DNA from: Streptomyces sp. NRRL F-5727
Lineage (GTDB): Bacteria > Actinomycetota > Actinomycetes > Streptomycetales > Streptomycetaceae
Direction of reading: 5' to 3'
DNA: 64,000 nt
NCBI RefSeq assembly: GCF_000719555.1
Contig: NZ_JOGX01000032.1
Coordinates: forward strand, 1 to 64,000
Each line of letters begins with the position of its first letter. Position 1 is the first letter of the stretch. The translations under genes were made by a program, and so were the position numbers. Positions 9,043 to 18,215 of this stretch are shown piece by piece. The notes under the pieces were generated by a model. The model did no database searches. It had not been told where the DNA came from and worked only from the letters and a program-made list of their open reading frames with translations.

Positions 9043-9219
9043 ATGGCTCTTGAGATGCGCGACCGCTGTGAACGCTGCGAGACGACGGCCCTGCCGGCCG
9101 ACGGGCCCGCCCGGATCTGCTCGTACGAATGCACCTTCTGCGTGCCCTGCACGGACGCGATGGACGGCGTCTGTCCCAACTGCGGCGGGGAGCTGGTCCC
9201 CCGGCCGCGCCGCACCTGA
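9043..9219 (+). CDS. DUF1272 zinc-ribbon protein
   Basis: A 58-residue protein. It starts MALEMRDRCERCETTAL, continues ARICSYECTFC and ends VCPNCGGELVPRPRR. Four CxxC-type pairs and the whole layout match DUF1272, a small cytoplasmic zinc-ribbon family of unknown function that is widespread in bacteria. Start choice is firm: family members begin MALE(L/M)R or K. It sits 50 bp upstream of a lipoprotein gene on the same strand; whether the two are linked is not clear. Confidence 0.85.
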   Translation: MALEMRDRCERCETTALPADGPARICSYECTFCVPCTDAMDGVCPNCGGELVPRPRRT

Positions 9220-9269
9220 CGTCAAGAGGGCCGCCGGTCGGCCGACTTGCCGGGGATAGGGTGGCGGCC

Positions 9270-9797
9270 ATGAACACATGGACGCGGGGTGCGGCGGGGG
9301 TCGCCATATGCGCGGTGCTCGCCCTGACGGGGTGTACGGACGCGGACGAGGGCGGGGCGGCGACCAAGCCCCGGGACGTCTCGGCGGAGTCGCAGGGCGC
9401 GGGAGCGCCGGACGCGGAGCAGGGGGAGACGGGGGCTCGGAACGGCGGATCCCAGGGCGGGGCACCGGACGGCGCCGCTGACGCGGAGCTGGCTCCGATC
9501 GTCGGTGAGTGGAAGGAGAGGGCGTCCGGTAACGACGACCACCCCTGGACCATCAAGGTCTCCGCCGACGGGGCGTTCTGGACCAGCGACGGGAACGACA
9601 CCTGCGAAGGGACCGTGCGGCGGAACCAGGCGGAGGACGACGGGGGCTGGCGTTACTTCCTGATCCAGGCGGACTGCGGCTGGGCGGGGACCCGGACGGC
9701 CCCGCTGCGCCTCGGCGAGGACGACGGCGAGGAGCGGCTGGTGCTCGTCGAGGACGGGCGGCCGGAGGACAACGAGGTCTACGTGCGCGCCGGTTGA
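9270..9797 (+). CDS. Predicted lipoprotein
   Basis: 175 residues from the ATG at 9270. A lipoprotein signal peptide is visible: RGAAGVAICAVLALTGC, with Cys at the lipobox. A disordered Gly/Ala/Glu-rich linker (residues ~25-75) follows, then a compact domain (APIVGEWKERASG to the end) of lipocalin-like strands with two cysteines that may pair (DTCEG, QADCGW). Anchored on the outer face of the membrane. No function assigned. The gene ends just before a 24-bp tandem repeat that separates it from the convergent reductase gene. Confidence 0.75.
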   Translation: MNTWTRGAAGVAICAVLALTGCTDADEGGAATKPRDVSAESQGAGAPDAEQGETGARNGGSQGGAPDGAADAELAPIVGEWKERASGNDDHPWTIKVSADGAFWTSDGNDTCEGTVRRNQAEDDGGWRYFLIQADCGWAGTRTAPLRLGEDDGEERLVLVEDGRPEDNEVYVRAG

Positions 9798-9860
9798 GGC
9801 ATGTCCGGCCGTCGCCGGACGAGAGCGGACCCGGACGCCGGGAACGCGTCCGCAGGGGAG

Positions 9861-10152
9861 CTGCCCGGCCGGTTCCGCACGGACCTGCCCCGGCCGGTTC
9901 CGCGCGGACGTGCCCGGCCGGTTCCGCACGGGACGTGCCCGGCCGGTTCCGCGCGGACGTGCCCGGCCGGTTTCGCACGGACCTGCCCGGCCGGTTCCGC
10001 ACGGACCCGCCCGGCCGGTTCCGCACGGGACCTGCCCGGCCGGTTCCGCGCGGACCTGCCCGGCCGGTTTCGCACGGACCTGCCCGGCCGGTTCCGCACC
10101 GACCCGCCCGGCCGGTTCCGCACGGACCCGCCCGGCCGGTCCCCTGCGGAGC
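9861..10152. repeat. 24-bp tandem repeat tract
   Basis: About twelve copies of a 24-bp unit (CTGCCCGGCCGGTTCCGCAC plus GGAC), with single-base changes and occasional +1 insertions. The tract fills the space between two convergent genes (9797 and 10188). Each unit holds the palindrome CCGGCCGG. No gene is present in 9798-10187. Confidence 0.9.
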
Positions 10153-10187
10153 CGGACTCCCCGGCGCGCGGGACCGGGGCCGGCGGG

Positions 10188-10760
10188 TCAGCGGACGACG
10201 TCGAAGACCTGCTTCTGGATGCCGTTGGCGTACGCCTCGTGCTCGACGAGCCTCAGCTTCTGGGCGTCCTTGTCCGTCGTGCTGAAGAGCCGCTTGCCGG
10301 CGCCGAGGAGGAGCGGGAAGACCAGCAGGTGGTAGCGGTCGATCAGGCCGGCGTCGGAGAGGGCGCGGTTGAGGGTCGCGCTGCCGTGCATGATGATCGG
10401 GCCGCCCTCGGTCTCCTTCAGGGCGGCGACGTCGTCGACCGAGCGCAGGATCGTCGTCGGGCCCCAGTCGGAGACGAGGTCGGCGTCGGTGAGGGTGGTG
10501 GAGACGACGTACTTCGGCATCTCCTTGTAGTCGGCGAAGTCCGCCATGCCGGGCCACACGGGGCTGAACGCCTCGTAGCTGGTGCGGCCGAGCAGCATCG
10601 CGGTGGCCTCCTGCTGCTCGCGGCCCTTGAGCTCGTACGCCTCCGGCAGGAACTCGATGTCCTTGAAGGTCCAGCCGGAGTTCCGGTAGCCCGGCTCGCC
10701 GCCGGGGGCCTCGACGACGCCGTCGAGGGAGACGAAGGCGGAGCTGATGAGCGTGCGCAT
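10188..10760 (-). CDS. Dihydrofolate reductase / RibD C-terminal-like protein
   Basis: 190 residues from the ATG at 10760, where the fold begins (MRTLISSAFVSLDGVVEAP). Motifs of the RibD C-terminal/dihydrofolate reductase superfamily are clear: the SLDG loop, LLGRTSYEAFSPVWP, KYVVSTTL, and IIMHGSATLNRAL (NADPH-binding). Substrate unknown; these proteins are common as stand-alone cytoplasmic reductases. It is convergent with the lipoprotein gene and divergent from the catabolic operon, with a shared upstream region at 10761-10969. Confidence 0.85.
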   Translation of the reverse strand: MRTLISSAFVSLDGVVEAPGGEPGYRNSGWTFKDIEFLPEAYELKGREQQEATAMLLGRTSYEAFSPVWPGMADFADYKEMPKYVVSTTLTDADLVSDWGPTTILRSVDDVAALKETEGGPIIMHGSATLNRALSDAGLIDRYHLLVFPLLLGAGKRLFSTTDKDAQKLRLVEHEAYANGIQKQVFDVVR

Positions 10761-10889
10761 GTCGGTGCCTCTGTTCTCTGTGCTCGGAGTGGGTCGTCCG
10801 TGCCCGTCGTTGTGTCGTTGTGTCGTTGTGTTCATGGTCTAGGACGGCGGCCGGGTCCGAAACTCATCGGCCTTTCCCGGCACCTTTTT

Positions 10890-10931
10890 CAAGCAAGCGT
10901 GCTTGATTGTTTCTCGGATCGCTGCCATGCT
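10890..10931 (+). promoter_or_regulatory. Promoter with TetR-type operator, catabolic operon 1
   Basis: CAAGCA-AGCG-TGCTTG (10890-10905) is a perfect 6-bp inverted repeat that overlaps a -35 TTGATT (10903-10908). A 17-bp spacer leads to CATGCT (10926-10931). The core GCTTGATTGTTT recurs at 18938-18949 in front of the ligase gene and at 58124-58135 in the prophage end, each time with a CANNNT hexamer exactly 17 bp after TTGATT. Binding by the TetR protein at 59849 is inferred. Confidence 0.6.
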
Positions 10932-10969
10932 CCGACTCCTCAGGCCCGTCCTCCCGAGGGGAGCGCACC

Positions 10970-11773
10970 GTGTCCGACCCCGGCGCCGTTCACGCGGTCA
11001 TCGCCGACCTGTCCGCCGAAGGCGAGGAACTCGACCGGCTCGTCGCGGAGTTGGACGACGGCGGGTGGTCGCTCGACACGCCCGCCGCCGGCTGGACCGT
11101 CGCCCATCAGATCGCGCATCTCGCCTGGACCGACCGGGCCGCGCTGCTCGCCGTCACCGACGCCGACGCGTTCGCCGTGGAGGTCGAGAAGGCGCTCGCC
11201 GCGCCCGACCGGTTCGTCGACGAGGGCGCGGAGGAGGGGGCGGCGCTGCCGCCCGCCGAGCTGCTCGCGCGCTGGCGGGACGGGCGGGAGCGGCTGCGGG
11301 AGGCGCTGCTCGGCGTGCCGCCGGGCGGGCGGTTCCCCTGGTACGGGCCGCCGATGAGCGCGCCGGCGATGGCCACCGCGCGGCTGATGGAGACCTGGGC
11401 GCACGCGCAGGACGTGGCCGACGCGCTCGGGGTCGTACGGACGCCCACCGCGCGGCTGCGGCACGTCGCCTGGATCGGACACCGGGCGCGCGGGTACGCC
11501 TATCTGGCGCGGGGCGAGCAGCCGCCCGCCGAGCCGGTGCGGGTGGAACTCGTCGCGCCGGACGGCGAGGTGTGGGCGTTCGGCCCCGAGGACGCCGCCC
11601 AGCGGGTGACGGGGACCGCCCTCGACTTCTGTCTGCTCGTCGTCCAGCGGGTGCACCGGGACGACACCGGTCTGCGGGCGGAGGGCGCCGACGCCGAGCA
11701 CTGGCTCCGCATCGCCCAGGCGTTCGCCGGGCCGGCGGGGGCCGGGCGGGCGCCCGGGGGAGGTGCCCGGTGA
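10970..11773 (+). CDS. TIGR03084-type DinB-fold metal-binding protein
   Basis: 267 residues from the GTG at 10970, preceded by GAGGGGAG. The N-terminal half is the DinB-like/mycothiol-dependent maleylpyruvate isomerase fold: GWTVAHQIAHLAWTDRAALL carries the metal-binding His, and METWAHAQDVADALG the second. A C-terminal domain (from about residue 175) has the AFGPEDAAQRVTGTALDFC layout of TIGR03084. Such proteins are encoded beside acyl-CoA catabolic genes in actinobacteria; the reaction is not known. First gene of the operon, with its stop overlapping the next start (GTGA). Confidence 0.8.
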   Translation: MSDPGAVHAVIADLSAEGEELDRLVAELDDGGWSLDTPAAGWTVAHQIAHLAWTDRAALLAVTDADAFAVEVEKALAAPDRFVDEGAEEGAALPPAELLARWRDGRERLREALLGVPPGGRFPWYGPPMSAPAMATARLMETWAHAQDVADALGVVRTPTARLRHVAWIGHRARGYAYLARGEQPPAEPVRVELVAPDGEVWAFGPEDAAQRVTGTALDFCLLVVQRVHRDDTGLRAEGADAEHWLRIAQAFAGPAGAGRAPGGGAR

Positions 11774-13452
11774 CGCCGCTGCGGATCGGGAACGCGTCCG
11801 GCTTCTACGGCGACCGGTTCGACGCCGTCCGAGAGATGCTGACGGGCGGCCGGCTGGACGTCCTCACCGGCGACTACCTCGCCGAGCTGACCATGCTGAT
11901 CCTCGGCCGGGACCTGCTGAAGGACCCCTCCGGCGGGTACGCGAAGACCTTCCTCCGGCAGATGGAGGACGGGCTCGGGCTCGCCCACGAGCGCGGCACC
12001 CGGATCGTCGCCAACGCGGGCGGGCTGAACCCGGCCGGGCTCGCCGACGCCCTGCGGGAGCTCGCCGCGAAGCTCGGCCTGCCGACCCGGGTCGCGCACG
12101 TCGAGGGCGACCTGCTGCCGCCCGAGCCGGGCGTCCTGACCGCCAACGCCTACCTCGGCGGCGCCGGGATCGCCGCCTGTCTCGCCGCCGGCGCCGACGT
12201 CGTCGTCACCGGCCGGGTGACCGACGCGGCGCTCGTCACGGGGCCCGCGCAGTGGCACTTCGGCTGGGGCCCGGAGGAGTACGACCGGCTCGCCGGGGCC
12301 GTCGTCGCCGGGCACGTCCTGGAGTGCGGCACGCAGGCCACCGGCGGAAACTACGCCTTCTTCCGGGAGCACACCGGCCGTGACCTCGGGCGGCCCGGTT
12401 TCCCGCTCGCCGAGCTGTACGAGGACGGGTCGGCCGTCGTCACCAAGCACCCCGGCACCGGCGGCTTCGTCGACGTCGGCACCGTCACCGCCCAGCTGCT
12501 GTACGAGACGGGCGGCGCCCGGTACGCGGGGCCCGACGCGACCGCCCGGCTCGACACCGTCCGGCTCACCCAGGACGGGCCCGACCGGGTGCGGATCGAC
12601 GGGGTGCGGGGCGAGGCGCCGCCGCCCACCCTCAAGGTCGGCCGCTGCCGGCTCGGCGGCCACCGCAACGAGGTCGTCTTCGTCCTCACCGGGCTCGACG
12701 TCGACGCCAAGGCCGCGCTCGTCCGCGAGCAGGTCGGCGCCGCGCTCGCCGCCGACCCGCCCGCCGAGGTCCGCTGGGAGCTGGCCCGCACCGACCGGGA
12801 GGACGCGGACACCGAGGAGACCGCGAGCGCCCTGCTCCGGCTCGTCGTCCGAGACCGGGACGCCGGGAAGGTCGGCAGGACGGTGACGGGCGCGGCGATC
12901 GAGCTGGCCCTCGCCAGCTACCCGGGCTTCCACGTCACCGCCCCGCCCGGCAAGGGCGCCCCCTACGGCGTCTTCGAGAGCGCGTACGTGCCCGCCGCCG
13001 ACGTCCCGCACACGGCCGTGCTGCCCGACGGGACCCGCCTCGCGGTCCCCGCACCGGCGCGGACCCGCGCCCTGGAGCCCGTACCCGGGCCGGAGCTGCC
13101 GCCGCCGCTGCCGGCGGGGGCCGTCGTCCGGGCCCCGCTCGGGCGGATCGCGGGGGCCCGCAGCGGCGACAAGGGCGGGGACGCGAACGTCGGGGTGTGG
13201 GTGCGGACGGAGGCGGAGTGGCGGTGGCTCGCCCACACCCTCACCGTCGACCTGTTCCGCGAACTCCTGCCGGAGACGGCGGACCTGGAGGTCGTCCGGC
13301 ACGTGCTGCCCCACCTGCGGGCCCTGAACTTCACCGTCGCCGGGCTGCTCGGCGAGGGCGTCGCCTCCCAGGCCCGCTTCGACCCGCAGGCCAAGGCCCT
13401 CGGCGAATGGCTCCGCTCCCGGCACGTCGACGTACCGGCCGAGCTGCTGTGA
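11770..13452 (+). CDS. AtuA-like protein (acyclic terpene utilization family)
   Basis: 560 residues, GTG start overlapping the preceding stop. The first ~440 residues are the AtuA domain: LRIGNASGFYGDR, GDYLAELTMLILG, a glycine-rich VANAGGLNP, and GRVTDAALVTGP. The last ~110 residues form the second AtuA-associated domain, with GRIAGARSGDKGGDANVGVW. AtuA is needed for citronellol/geraniol catabolism in Pseudomonas; its exact reaction is unsettled. Here it precedes carboxylase subunits, which fits a geranyl-CoA/methylcrotonyl-CoA-like branched acyl-CoA route. Followed after 34 bp by the carboxylase beta gene. Confidence 0.85.
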   Translation: MTPLRIGNASGFYGDRFDAVREMLTGGRLDVLTGDYLAELTMLILGRDLLKDPSGGYAKTFLRQMEDGLGLAHERGTRIVANAGGLNPAGLADALRELAAKLGLPTRVAHVEGDLLPPEPGVLTANAYLGGAGIAACLAAGADVVVTGRVTDAALVTGPAQWHFGWGPEEYDRLAGAVVAGHVLECGTQATGGNYAFFREHTGRDLGRPGFPLAELYEDGSAVVTKHPGTGGFVDVGTVTAQLLYETGGARYAGPDATARLDTVRLTQDGPDRVRIDGVRGEAPPPTLKVGRCRLGGHRNEVVFVLTGLDVDAKAALVREQVGAALAADPPAEVRWELARTDREDADTEETASALLRLVVRDRDAGKVGRTVTGAAIELALASYPGFHVTAPPGKGAPYGVFESAYVPAADVPHTAVLPDGTRLAVPAPARTRALEPVPGPELPPPLPAGAVVRAPLGRIAGARSGDKGGDANVGVWVRTEAEWRWLAHTLTVDLFRELLPETADLEVVRHVLPHLRALNFTVAGLLGEGVASQARFDPQAKALGEWLRSRHVDVPAELL

Positions 13453-13486
13453 CCCCCCGCCCCGACGACCTCACGGAGCAACCGCT

Positions 13487-15091
13487 GTGACCGTCCTCGC
13501 CTCCGCCCTCGACCCCACCGGCCCCGACCACGCGGCGCACCGCGCCGCCATGCTCGACAAGCTCGCCGCCCTCGACGCCGAGCACGCCAAGGCCCTCGCC
13601 GGCGGCGGCGAGAAGTACACCGCCCGGCACCGCAAGCGCGGCAAACTGCTGGCCCGCGAGCGGATCGAGCTGCTCGTCGACCCCGACTCGCCGTTCCTGG
13701 AGCTGTCCCCGCTCGCCGCCTGGGGCAGCGCCTACCCGGTGGGCGCGTCGCTGGTCACGGGCATCGGCGTCGTCGAGGGCGTCGAGTGCCTGATCACCGC
13801 CAACGACCCGACCGTGCGCGGTGGCGCGTCCAACCCGTGGACGCTGAAGAAGGCGCTGCGCGCCAACGAGATCGCGTACGCCAACCGGCTCCCGGTGATC
13901 TCGCTCGTCGAGTCCGGCGGCGCCGACCTGCCCTCCCAGAAGGAGATCTTCATCCCGGGCGGGGCGCTCTTCCGGGACCTGACCCGGCTCTCCGCCGCCG
14001 GCATCCCGACGGTCGCGGTCGTGTTCGGCAACTCGACGGCCGGAGGCGCGTACGTGCCCGGCATGTCGGACCACACGGTGATGATCGAGGAGCGGTCGAA
14101 GGTCTTCCTCGGCGGGCCGCCGCTGGTGCGGATGGCGACCGGCGAGGAGAGCGACGACGAGTCGCTGGGCGGCGCGGCGATGCACGCGCGCGTGTCCGGC
14201 CTCGCCGACCACTACGCCGTCGACGAGGCGGACGCGATCCGGCAGGCCCGCCGGATCGTCGCCCGCCTCAACCACCGCAAGGCGCAACCGGATCCGGACC
14301 CGCTGACCGTCGAGCCGCCGAAGTACGACGCGGAGGAGCTGCTGGGGATCGTGCCCGGCGACCTCAAGACGCCGTTCGACCCGCGTGAGGTGATCGCCCG
14401 GATCGTGGACGGCTCCGACTTCGACGAGTTCAAGCCGCTGTACGGGTCCTCGCTGGTGACCGGCTGGGCGCGCCTGCACGGCTATCCGGTGGGGATCCTC
14501 GCCAACGCGCAGGGCGTGCTGTTCTCCGCCGAGTCGCAGAAGGCCGCGCAGTTCATCCAGCTGGCGAACCAGCGGGACATCCCGCTGCTCTTCCTCCACA
14601 ACACCACGGGCTACATGGTCGGCCGGGAGTACGAGCAGGGCGGCATCATCAAGCACGGCGCCATGATGATCAACGCGGTGGCGAACTCGAAGGTCCCGCA
14701 CCTCTCCGTCCTCATGGGGGCGAGCTACGGCGCCGGTCACTACGGCATGTGCGGCCGGGCCTACGACCCCCGGTTCCTCTTCGCGTGGCCGAGCGCCAAG
14801 TCCGCCGTCATGGGGCCGCAGCAGCTCGCGGGCGTGCTGTCGATCGTGGCGCGGGCGTCGGCGGCGGCGAAGGGGCAGCCGTACGACGAGGAGGCGGACG
14901 CCGGGCTGCGGGCGCTGGTCGAGGCGCAGATCGAGTCCGAGTCGCTGCCGGTGTTCCTCTCCGGCCTGCTCTACGACGACGGGGTCATCGACCCCCGCGA
15001 CACCCGCACGGTCCTCGGGCTGTGCCTGTCCGCGATCCACACGGCACCGGTCGAGGGCGCGCGAGGCGGCTTCGGCGTCTTCCGAATGTGA
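13487..15091 (+). CDS. Acyl-CoA carboxylase beta (carboxyltransferase) subunit
   Basis: 534 residues, GTG start. It is a complete carboxyltransferase of the methylcrotonyl/geranyl-CoA carboxylase type. The N-terminal crotonase-like half has the acyl-CoA site (SLVESGGADLPSQKEIF, GNSTAGGAYVPGMSDHTVM). The C-terminal half has the carboxybiotin site (FLHNTTGYMVGREYEQGG and ASYGAGHYGMCGRAYDPRF). Works with the biotin subunit encoded next to carboxylate a branched enoyl-CoA in the cytoplasm. Downstream gene begins within 20 bp. Confidence 0.92.
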   Translation: MTVLASALDPTGPDHAAHRAAMLDKLAALDAEHAKALAGGGEKYTARHRKRGKLLARERIELLVDPDSPFLELSPLAAWGSAYPVGASLVTGIGVVEGVECLITANDPTVRGGASNPWTLKKALRANEIAYANRLPVISLVESGGADLPSQKEIFIPGGALFRDLTRLSAAGIPTVAVVFGNSTAGGAYVPGMSDHTVMIEERSKVFLGGPPLVRMATGEESDDESLGGAAMHARVSGLADHYAVDEADAIRQARRIVARLNHRKAQPDPDPLTVEPPKYDAEELLGIVPGDLKTPFDPREVIARIVDGSDFDEFKPLYGSSLVTGWARLHGYPVGILANAQGVLFSAESQKAAQFIQLANQRDIPLLFLHNTTGYMVGREYEQGGIIKHGAMMINAVANSKVPHLSVLMGASYGAGHYGMCGRAYDPRFLFAWPSAKSAVMGPQQLAGVLSIVARASAAAKGQPYDEEADAGLRALVEAQIESESLPVFLSGLLYDDGVIDPRDTRTVLGLCLSAIHTAPVEGARGGFGVFRM

Positions 15092-15110
15092 GGCGAATGT
15101 GAGGCCCCAG

Positions 15111-16985
15111 GTGATTTCCACTCTCCTCGTCGCGAACCGCGGCGAGATCGCCTGCCGCGTCTTCCGCACCTGCCGCGAGCTGGGCATCTCCACCGTCGCC
15201 GTGTACTCCGACGCCGACGCGGACGCCCTGCACGTGCGGGAGGCGGACGCGGCGGTACGGCTGCCGGGGGCCGCGCCCGCGGAGACGTATCTGCGCGGCG
15301 ACCTCGTCGTGGCGGCGGCGCTCGCCGCCGGCGCGGACGCCGTCCACCCCGGATACGGCTTCCTCTCCGAGAACGCGGACTTCGCCCGGGCCGTGACCGC
15401 GGCCGGGCTGCTGTGGATCGGGCCGCCGCCGGAGGCCGTCGAGGCGATGGCGTCGAAGACCCGGGCGAAGGAGCTGATGGGCGTCGCCCCGCTCACCGAC
15501 GTCACGGCGGCCGACCTGCCCGTCCTGGTGAAGGCGGCGGCGGGCGGCGGCGGGCGCGGCATGCGGGTCGTCCGCGAACTCGCCGACCTGGACGCCGCGT
15601 TGAAGGCGGCGTCGGCCGAGGCGGAGAGCGCCTTCGGGGACGGCGAGGTGTTCGTCGAGCCGTACGTGGAGGACGGGCGCCACGTCGAGGTGCAGGTCCT
15701 CGCCGACGCCCACGGCACGGTCTGGACCCTCGGCACACGCGACTGCTCCCTGCAGCGCCGCCACCAGAAGGTGATCGAGGAGGCTCCGGCGCCCGGCCTG
15801 CCGCCCGCGCTCGCCGAGGAGCTGTACGCGCGGTCGGCGGCGGCGGCGAAGGCCGTCGGGTACGTCGGCGCGGGCACGGTGGAGTTCCTGGTCGCCGGGG
15901 GCCGGGCGCACTTCCTGGAGATGAACACCCGCCTCCAGGTCGAGCACCCGGTGACGGAGGAGGTGTACGGCACCGACCTCGTCGCCCTCCAGATCGCCGT
16001 CGCCGAGGGTGCCCCGCTCCCGCCGGAACCGCCCGCCCCGAGGGGCCACGCGGTCGAGGCCCGGCTGTACGCGGAGGACCCGGCGGCGGGCTGGGCCCCG
16101 CAGACCGGCGCCCTGCACGCCCTCGGCGTGACCGGTGTGCGCCTGGACACCGGGTACGCCTCCGGGGACACCGTGCCGGTGCACTACGACGCCATGCTCG
16201 CGAAGGTCGTCGCGCACGCGCCGACCCGCGCCGAGGCGGTCCGCCGGCTCGCGCACGCCCTGGAACGGGCCGTGATCCACGGCCCCGTCACCAACCGCGA
16301 CCTCCTCGTCGCCTCCCTGCGGCACCCCGGCTTCCAGGACGCCGACCGGCTCGGCACCGGCTTCTACGACCGGCACCTCGACGAGCTGACCCGCCCGCGC
16401 GGCGGCGAGGCGCACGCGGCCGTCGCCGCCGCCGTCGCGGACGCGGTCCGCAACGGCGGTCGGTTCGGCGGCGGTTGGCGGAACGTGCGCTCGGCGGAGC
16501 AGACCAGGACGTACGGGGAGCACGAGGTCCGCTACCGGCCCACCCGGGACGGCGGCTTCGAGGTCACGGCCCCCGAGGGGGTGCGGGTCGTGCGCGCCGC
16601 GCCCGACCGCGTACGGCTCGAAGTCGGCGGGGTCGTCAGGGACTTCGACGTCGCCGCGTACGACTCCGGAATCGTCCACGTCGGCCCGTACCGGCTCGCC
16701 GCCCGCCCCCGCTTCACCGACCCGCGCGAGCAGGCCCTCCCCGGCTCCCTGCTGGCGCCGATGCCCGGCACCGTCGTCCGGGTCGCCGACGGGCTCGCCG
16801 TCGGCGACCGGGTGGCGGCCGGGCAGCCGCTGCTCTGGCTGGAGGCGATGAAGATGGAGCACAAGGTCGCCGCTCCCGCCTCCGGCACGCTCACCGCGCT
16901 CCACGCCGCCCCCGGCCGCCAGGTCGAGGTCGGTGCCCTGCTCGCCGTCGTACAGACCGATGCACAGGAGGACCAGACCGTATGA
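15111..16985 (+). CDS. Acyl-CoA carboxylase alpha (biotin) subunit
   Basis: About 624 residues. Biotin carboxylase domain (LLVANRGEIACRVFRTCREL, HPGYGFLSENADFA, the glycine-rich KAAAGGGGRGMR ATP loop, and EMNTRLQVEHPVTEE), then a linker domain, then a C-terminal biotinyl domain with EAMKMEH, Lys about residue 581. Two GTG starts, 15099 and 15111, each have a GAGG site; I chose 15111 because the conserved fold starts three residues later. The stop overlaps the next ATG (ATGA), so expression is coupled to the dehydrogenase. Confidence 0.92.
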   Translation: MISTLLVANRGEIACRVFRTCRELGISTVAVYSDADADALHVREADAAVRLPGAAPAETYLRGDLVVAAALAAGADAVHPGYGFLSENADFARAVTAAGLLWIGPPPEAVEAMASKTRAKELMGVAPLTDVTAADLPVLVKAAAGGGGRGMRVVRELADLDAALKAASAEAESAFGDGEVFVEPYVEDGRHVEVQVLADAHGTVWTLGTRDCSLQRRHQKVIEEAPAPGLPPALAEELYARSAAAAKAVGYVGAGTVEFLVAGGRAHFLEMNTRLQVEHPVTEEVYGTDLVALQIAVAEGAPLPPEPPAPRGHAVEARLYAEDPAAGWAPQTGALHALGVTGVRLDTGYASGDTVPVHYDAMLAKVVAHAPTRAEAVRRLAHALERAVIHGPVTNRDLLVASLRHPGFQDADRLGTGFYDRHLDELTRPRGGEAHAAVAAAVADAVRNGGRFGGGWRNVRSAEQTRTYGEHEVRYRPTRDGGFEVTAPEGVRVVRAAPDRVRLEVGGVVRDFDVAAYDSGIVHVGPYRLAARPRFTDPREQALPGSLLAPMPGTVVRVADGLAVGDRVAAGQPLLWLEAMKMEHKVAAPASGTLTALHAAPGRQVEVGALLAVVQTDAQEDQTV

Positions 16986-18115
16986 GCACCGACATCGAAC
17001 CGGCCGAGCACACCGAGCTCCGTGCCGCCGTCGCCGCGCTGGGCCGCCGCCACGGGCCCGGCTTCGACCGGGCGGCCCTGTGGGCCGAGGCCGGGAAGCT
17101 CGGCTACCTGGGCGTGAACCTGCCGGAGGAGTACGGCGGCGGGGGCGGCGGCATGGCCGAGCTGTCCATCGTCCTGGAGGAGGCGGGCGCGGCCGGCGCG
17201 CCGCTGCTGATGATGGTGGTGTCGCCGGCGATCTGCGGCACGGTCATCTCCCGCTTCGGCACCGACGGGCAGAAGGCGGCCTGGCTGCCCGGTCTCGCCG
17301 ACGGCACGCGGACGATGGCCTTCGGCATCACCGAACCGGACGCCGGGTCCAACTCCCACCGGATCACGACCACCGCCACCCGCACCGAGGACGGCTGGGT
17401 GCTCAACGGCCGGAAGGTCTTCGTCTCGGGCGTCGACATCGCCGACGCGACCCTGATCGTCGGACGCACCTCGGACGCCCGCACCGGCAGCCTCAAGGCG
17501 TGCCTGTTCATCGTCCCGCGCGACACCCCCGGCTTCGGCCGCCGCCACATCGAGATGGAACTGGACGCGGACGAGAAGCAGTTCGAGCTGACCCTCGACG
17601 ACGTGCACCTGCCGGCGGACGCGCTCGTCGGCGACGAGGACGCCGGGCTGCTCCAGCTCTTCGCCGGTCTCAACCCCGAGCGGATCATGACGGCCGCGTT
17701 CGCCATCGGCATGGGCCGGTACGCCCTCGGGCGGGCGGTCGCGTACGCCAGGGAGCGGCAGGTCTGGAAGACGCCGATCGGCGCCCACCAGGCCATCGCC
17801 CACCCGCTCGCCCAGGCCCACATCGAGCTCGAACTCGCCCGCCTGATGATGCAGAAGGCGGCGAAGCTGTACGACGCGGGCGACGACCTCGGCGCGGGCG
17901 AGGCGGCCAACATGGCCAAGTACGCGGCGGGCGAGGCGTGCGTGAAGGCGGTCGACACCGCCGTGCACACCCTCGGCGGGAACGGCCTCACCAAGGAGTT
18001 CGGCCTCGCCCGGCTGATCCCGGCGTCCCGGGTGGCGCGGATCGCCCCGGTGAGCCGGGAGATGGTCCTGAACTTCGTCTCGACCCACTCCCTGGGGCTG
18101 CCCAAGTCGTACTGA
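16982..18115 (+). CDS. Acyl-CoA dehydrogenase
   Basis: 377 residues from the ATG at 16982. Typical FAD acyl-CoA dehydrogenase: the FGITEPDAGSNSH flavin-contact motif, LNGRKVFVSGVDIAD, and the C-terminal helical domain with TLGGNGLTKEFGLARLIP. Introduces the alpha-beta double bond into an acyl-CoA, giving the substrate for the carboxylase and hydratase. Last gene of the first operon. The following excalibur gene has its own upstream space and no coupling. Confidence 0.92.
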   Translation: MSTDIEPAEHTELRAAVAALGRRHGPGFDRAALWAEAGKLGYLGVNLPEEYGGGGGGMAELSIVLEEAGAAGAPLLMMVVSPAICGTVISRFGTDGQKAAWLPGLADGTRTMAFGITEPDAGSNSHRITTTATRTEDGWVLNGRKVFVSGVDIADATLIVGRTSDARTGSLKACLFIVPRDTPGFGRRHIEMELDADEKQFELTLDDVHLPADALVGDEDAGLLQLFAGLNPERIMTAAFAIGMGRYALGRAVAYARERQVWKTPIGAHQAIAHPLAQAHIELELARLMMQKAAKLYDAGDDLGAGEAANMAKYAAGEACVKAVDTAVHTLGGNGLTKEFGLARLIPASRVARIAPVSREMVLNFVSTHSLGLPKSY

Positions 18116-18215
18116 ATCCGGGATTCCGCACGCCGGTTGTGAAGGTCCTGTGTACGATCCACGGCCACGGCACCCCGCTCGGTGCCGTCGTCCCCTTCAG
18201 GCCCTGGAGTCGCGC

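Noticed and set aside
7624..9465. 613-codon minus-strand open frame with Gly/Pro/Trp/Arg repeats
   Set aside because: It is antisense to the exporter and lipoprotein genes and translates the 28-bp repeat; a GC artefact.
9801..11357. 518-codon plus-strand frame across the 24-bp repeats
   Set aside because: Runs through a tandem repeat, the antisense of the reductase gene and the start of the next gene; not protein-like.
11500..16904. Very long minus-strand open frames opposite the catabolic operon
   Set aside because: They mirror the third-codon GC bias of the carboxylase and AtuA genes and show no domains.
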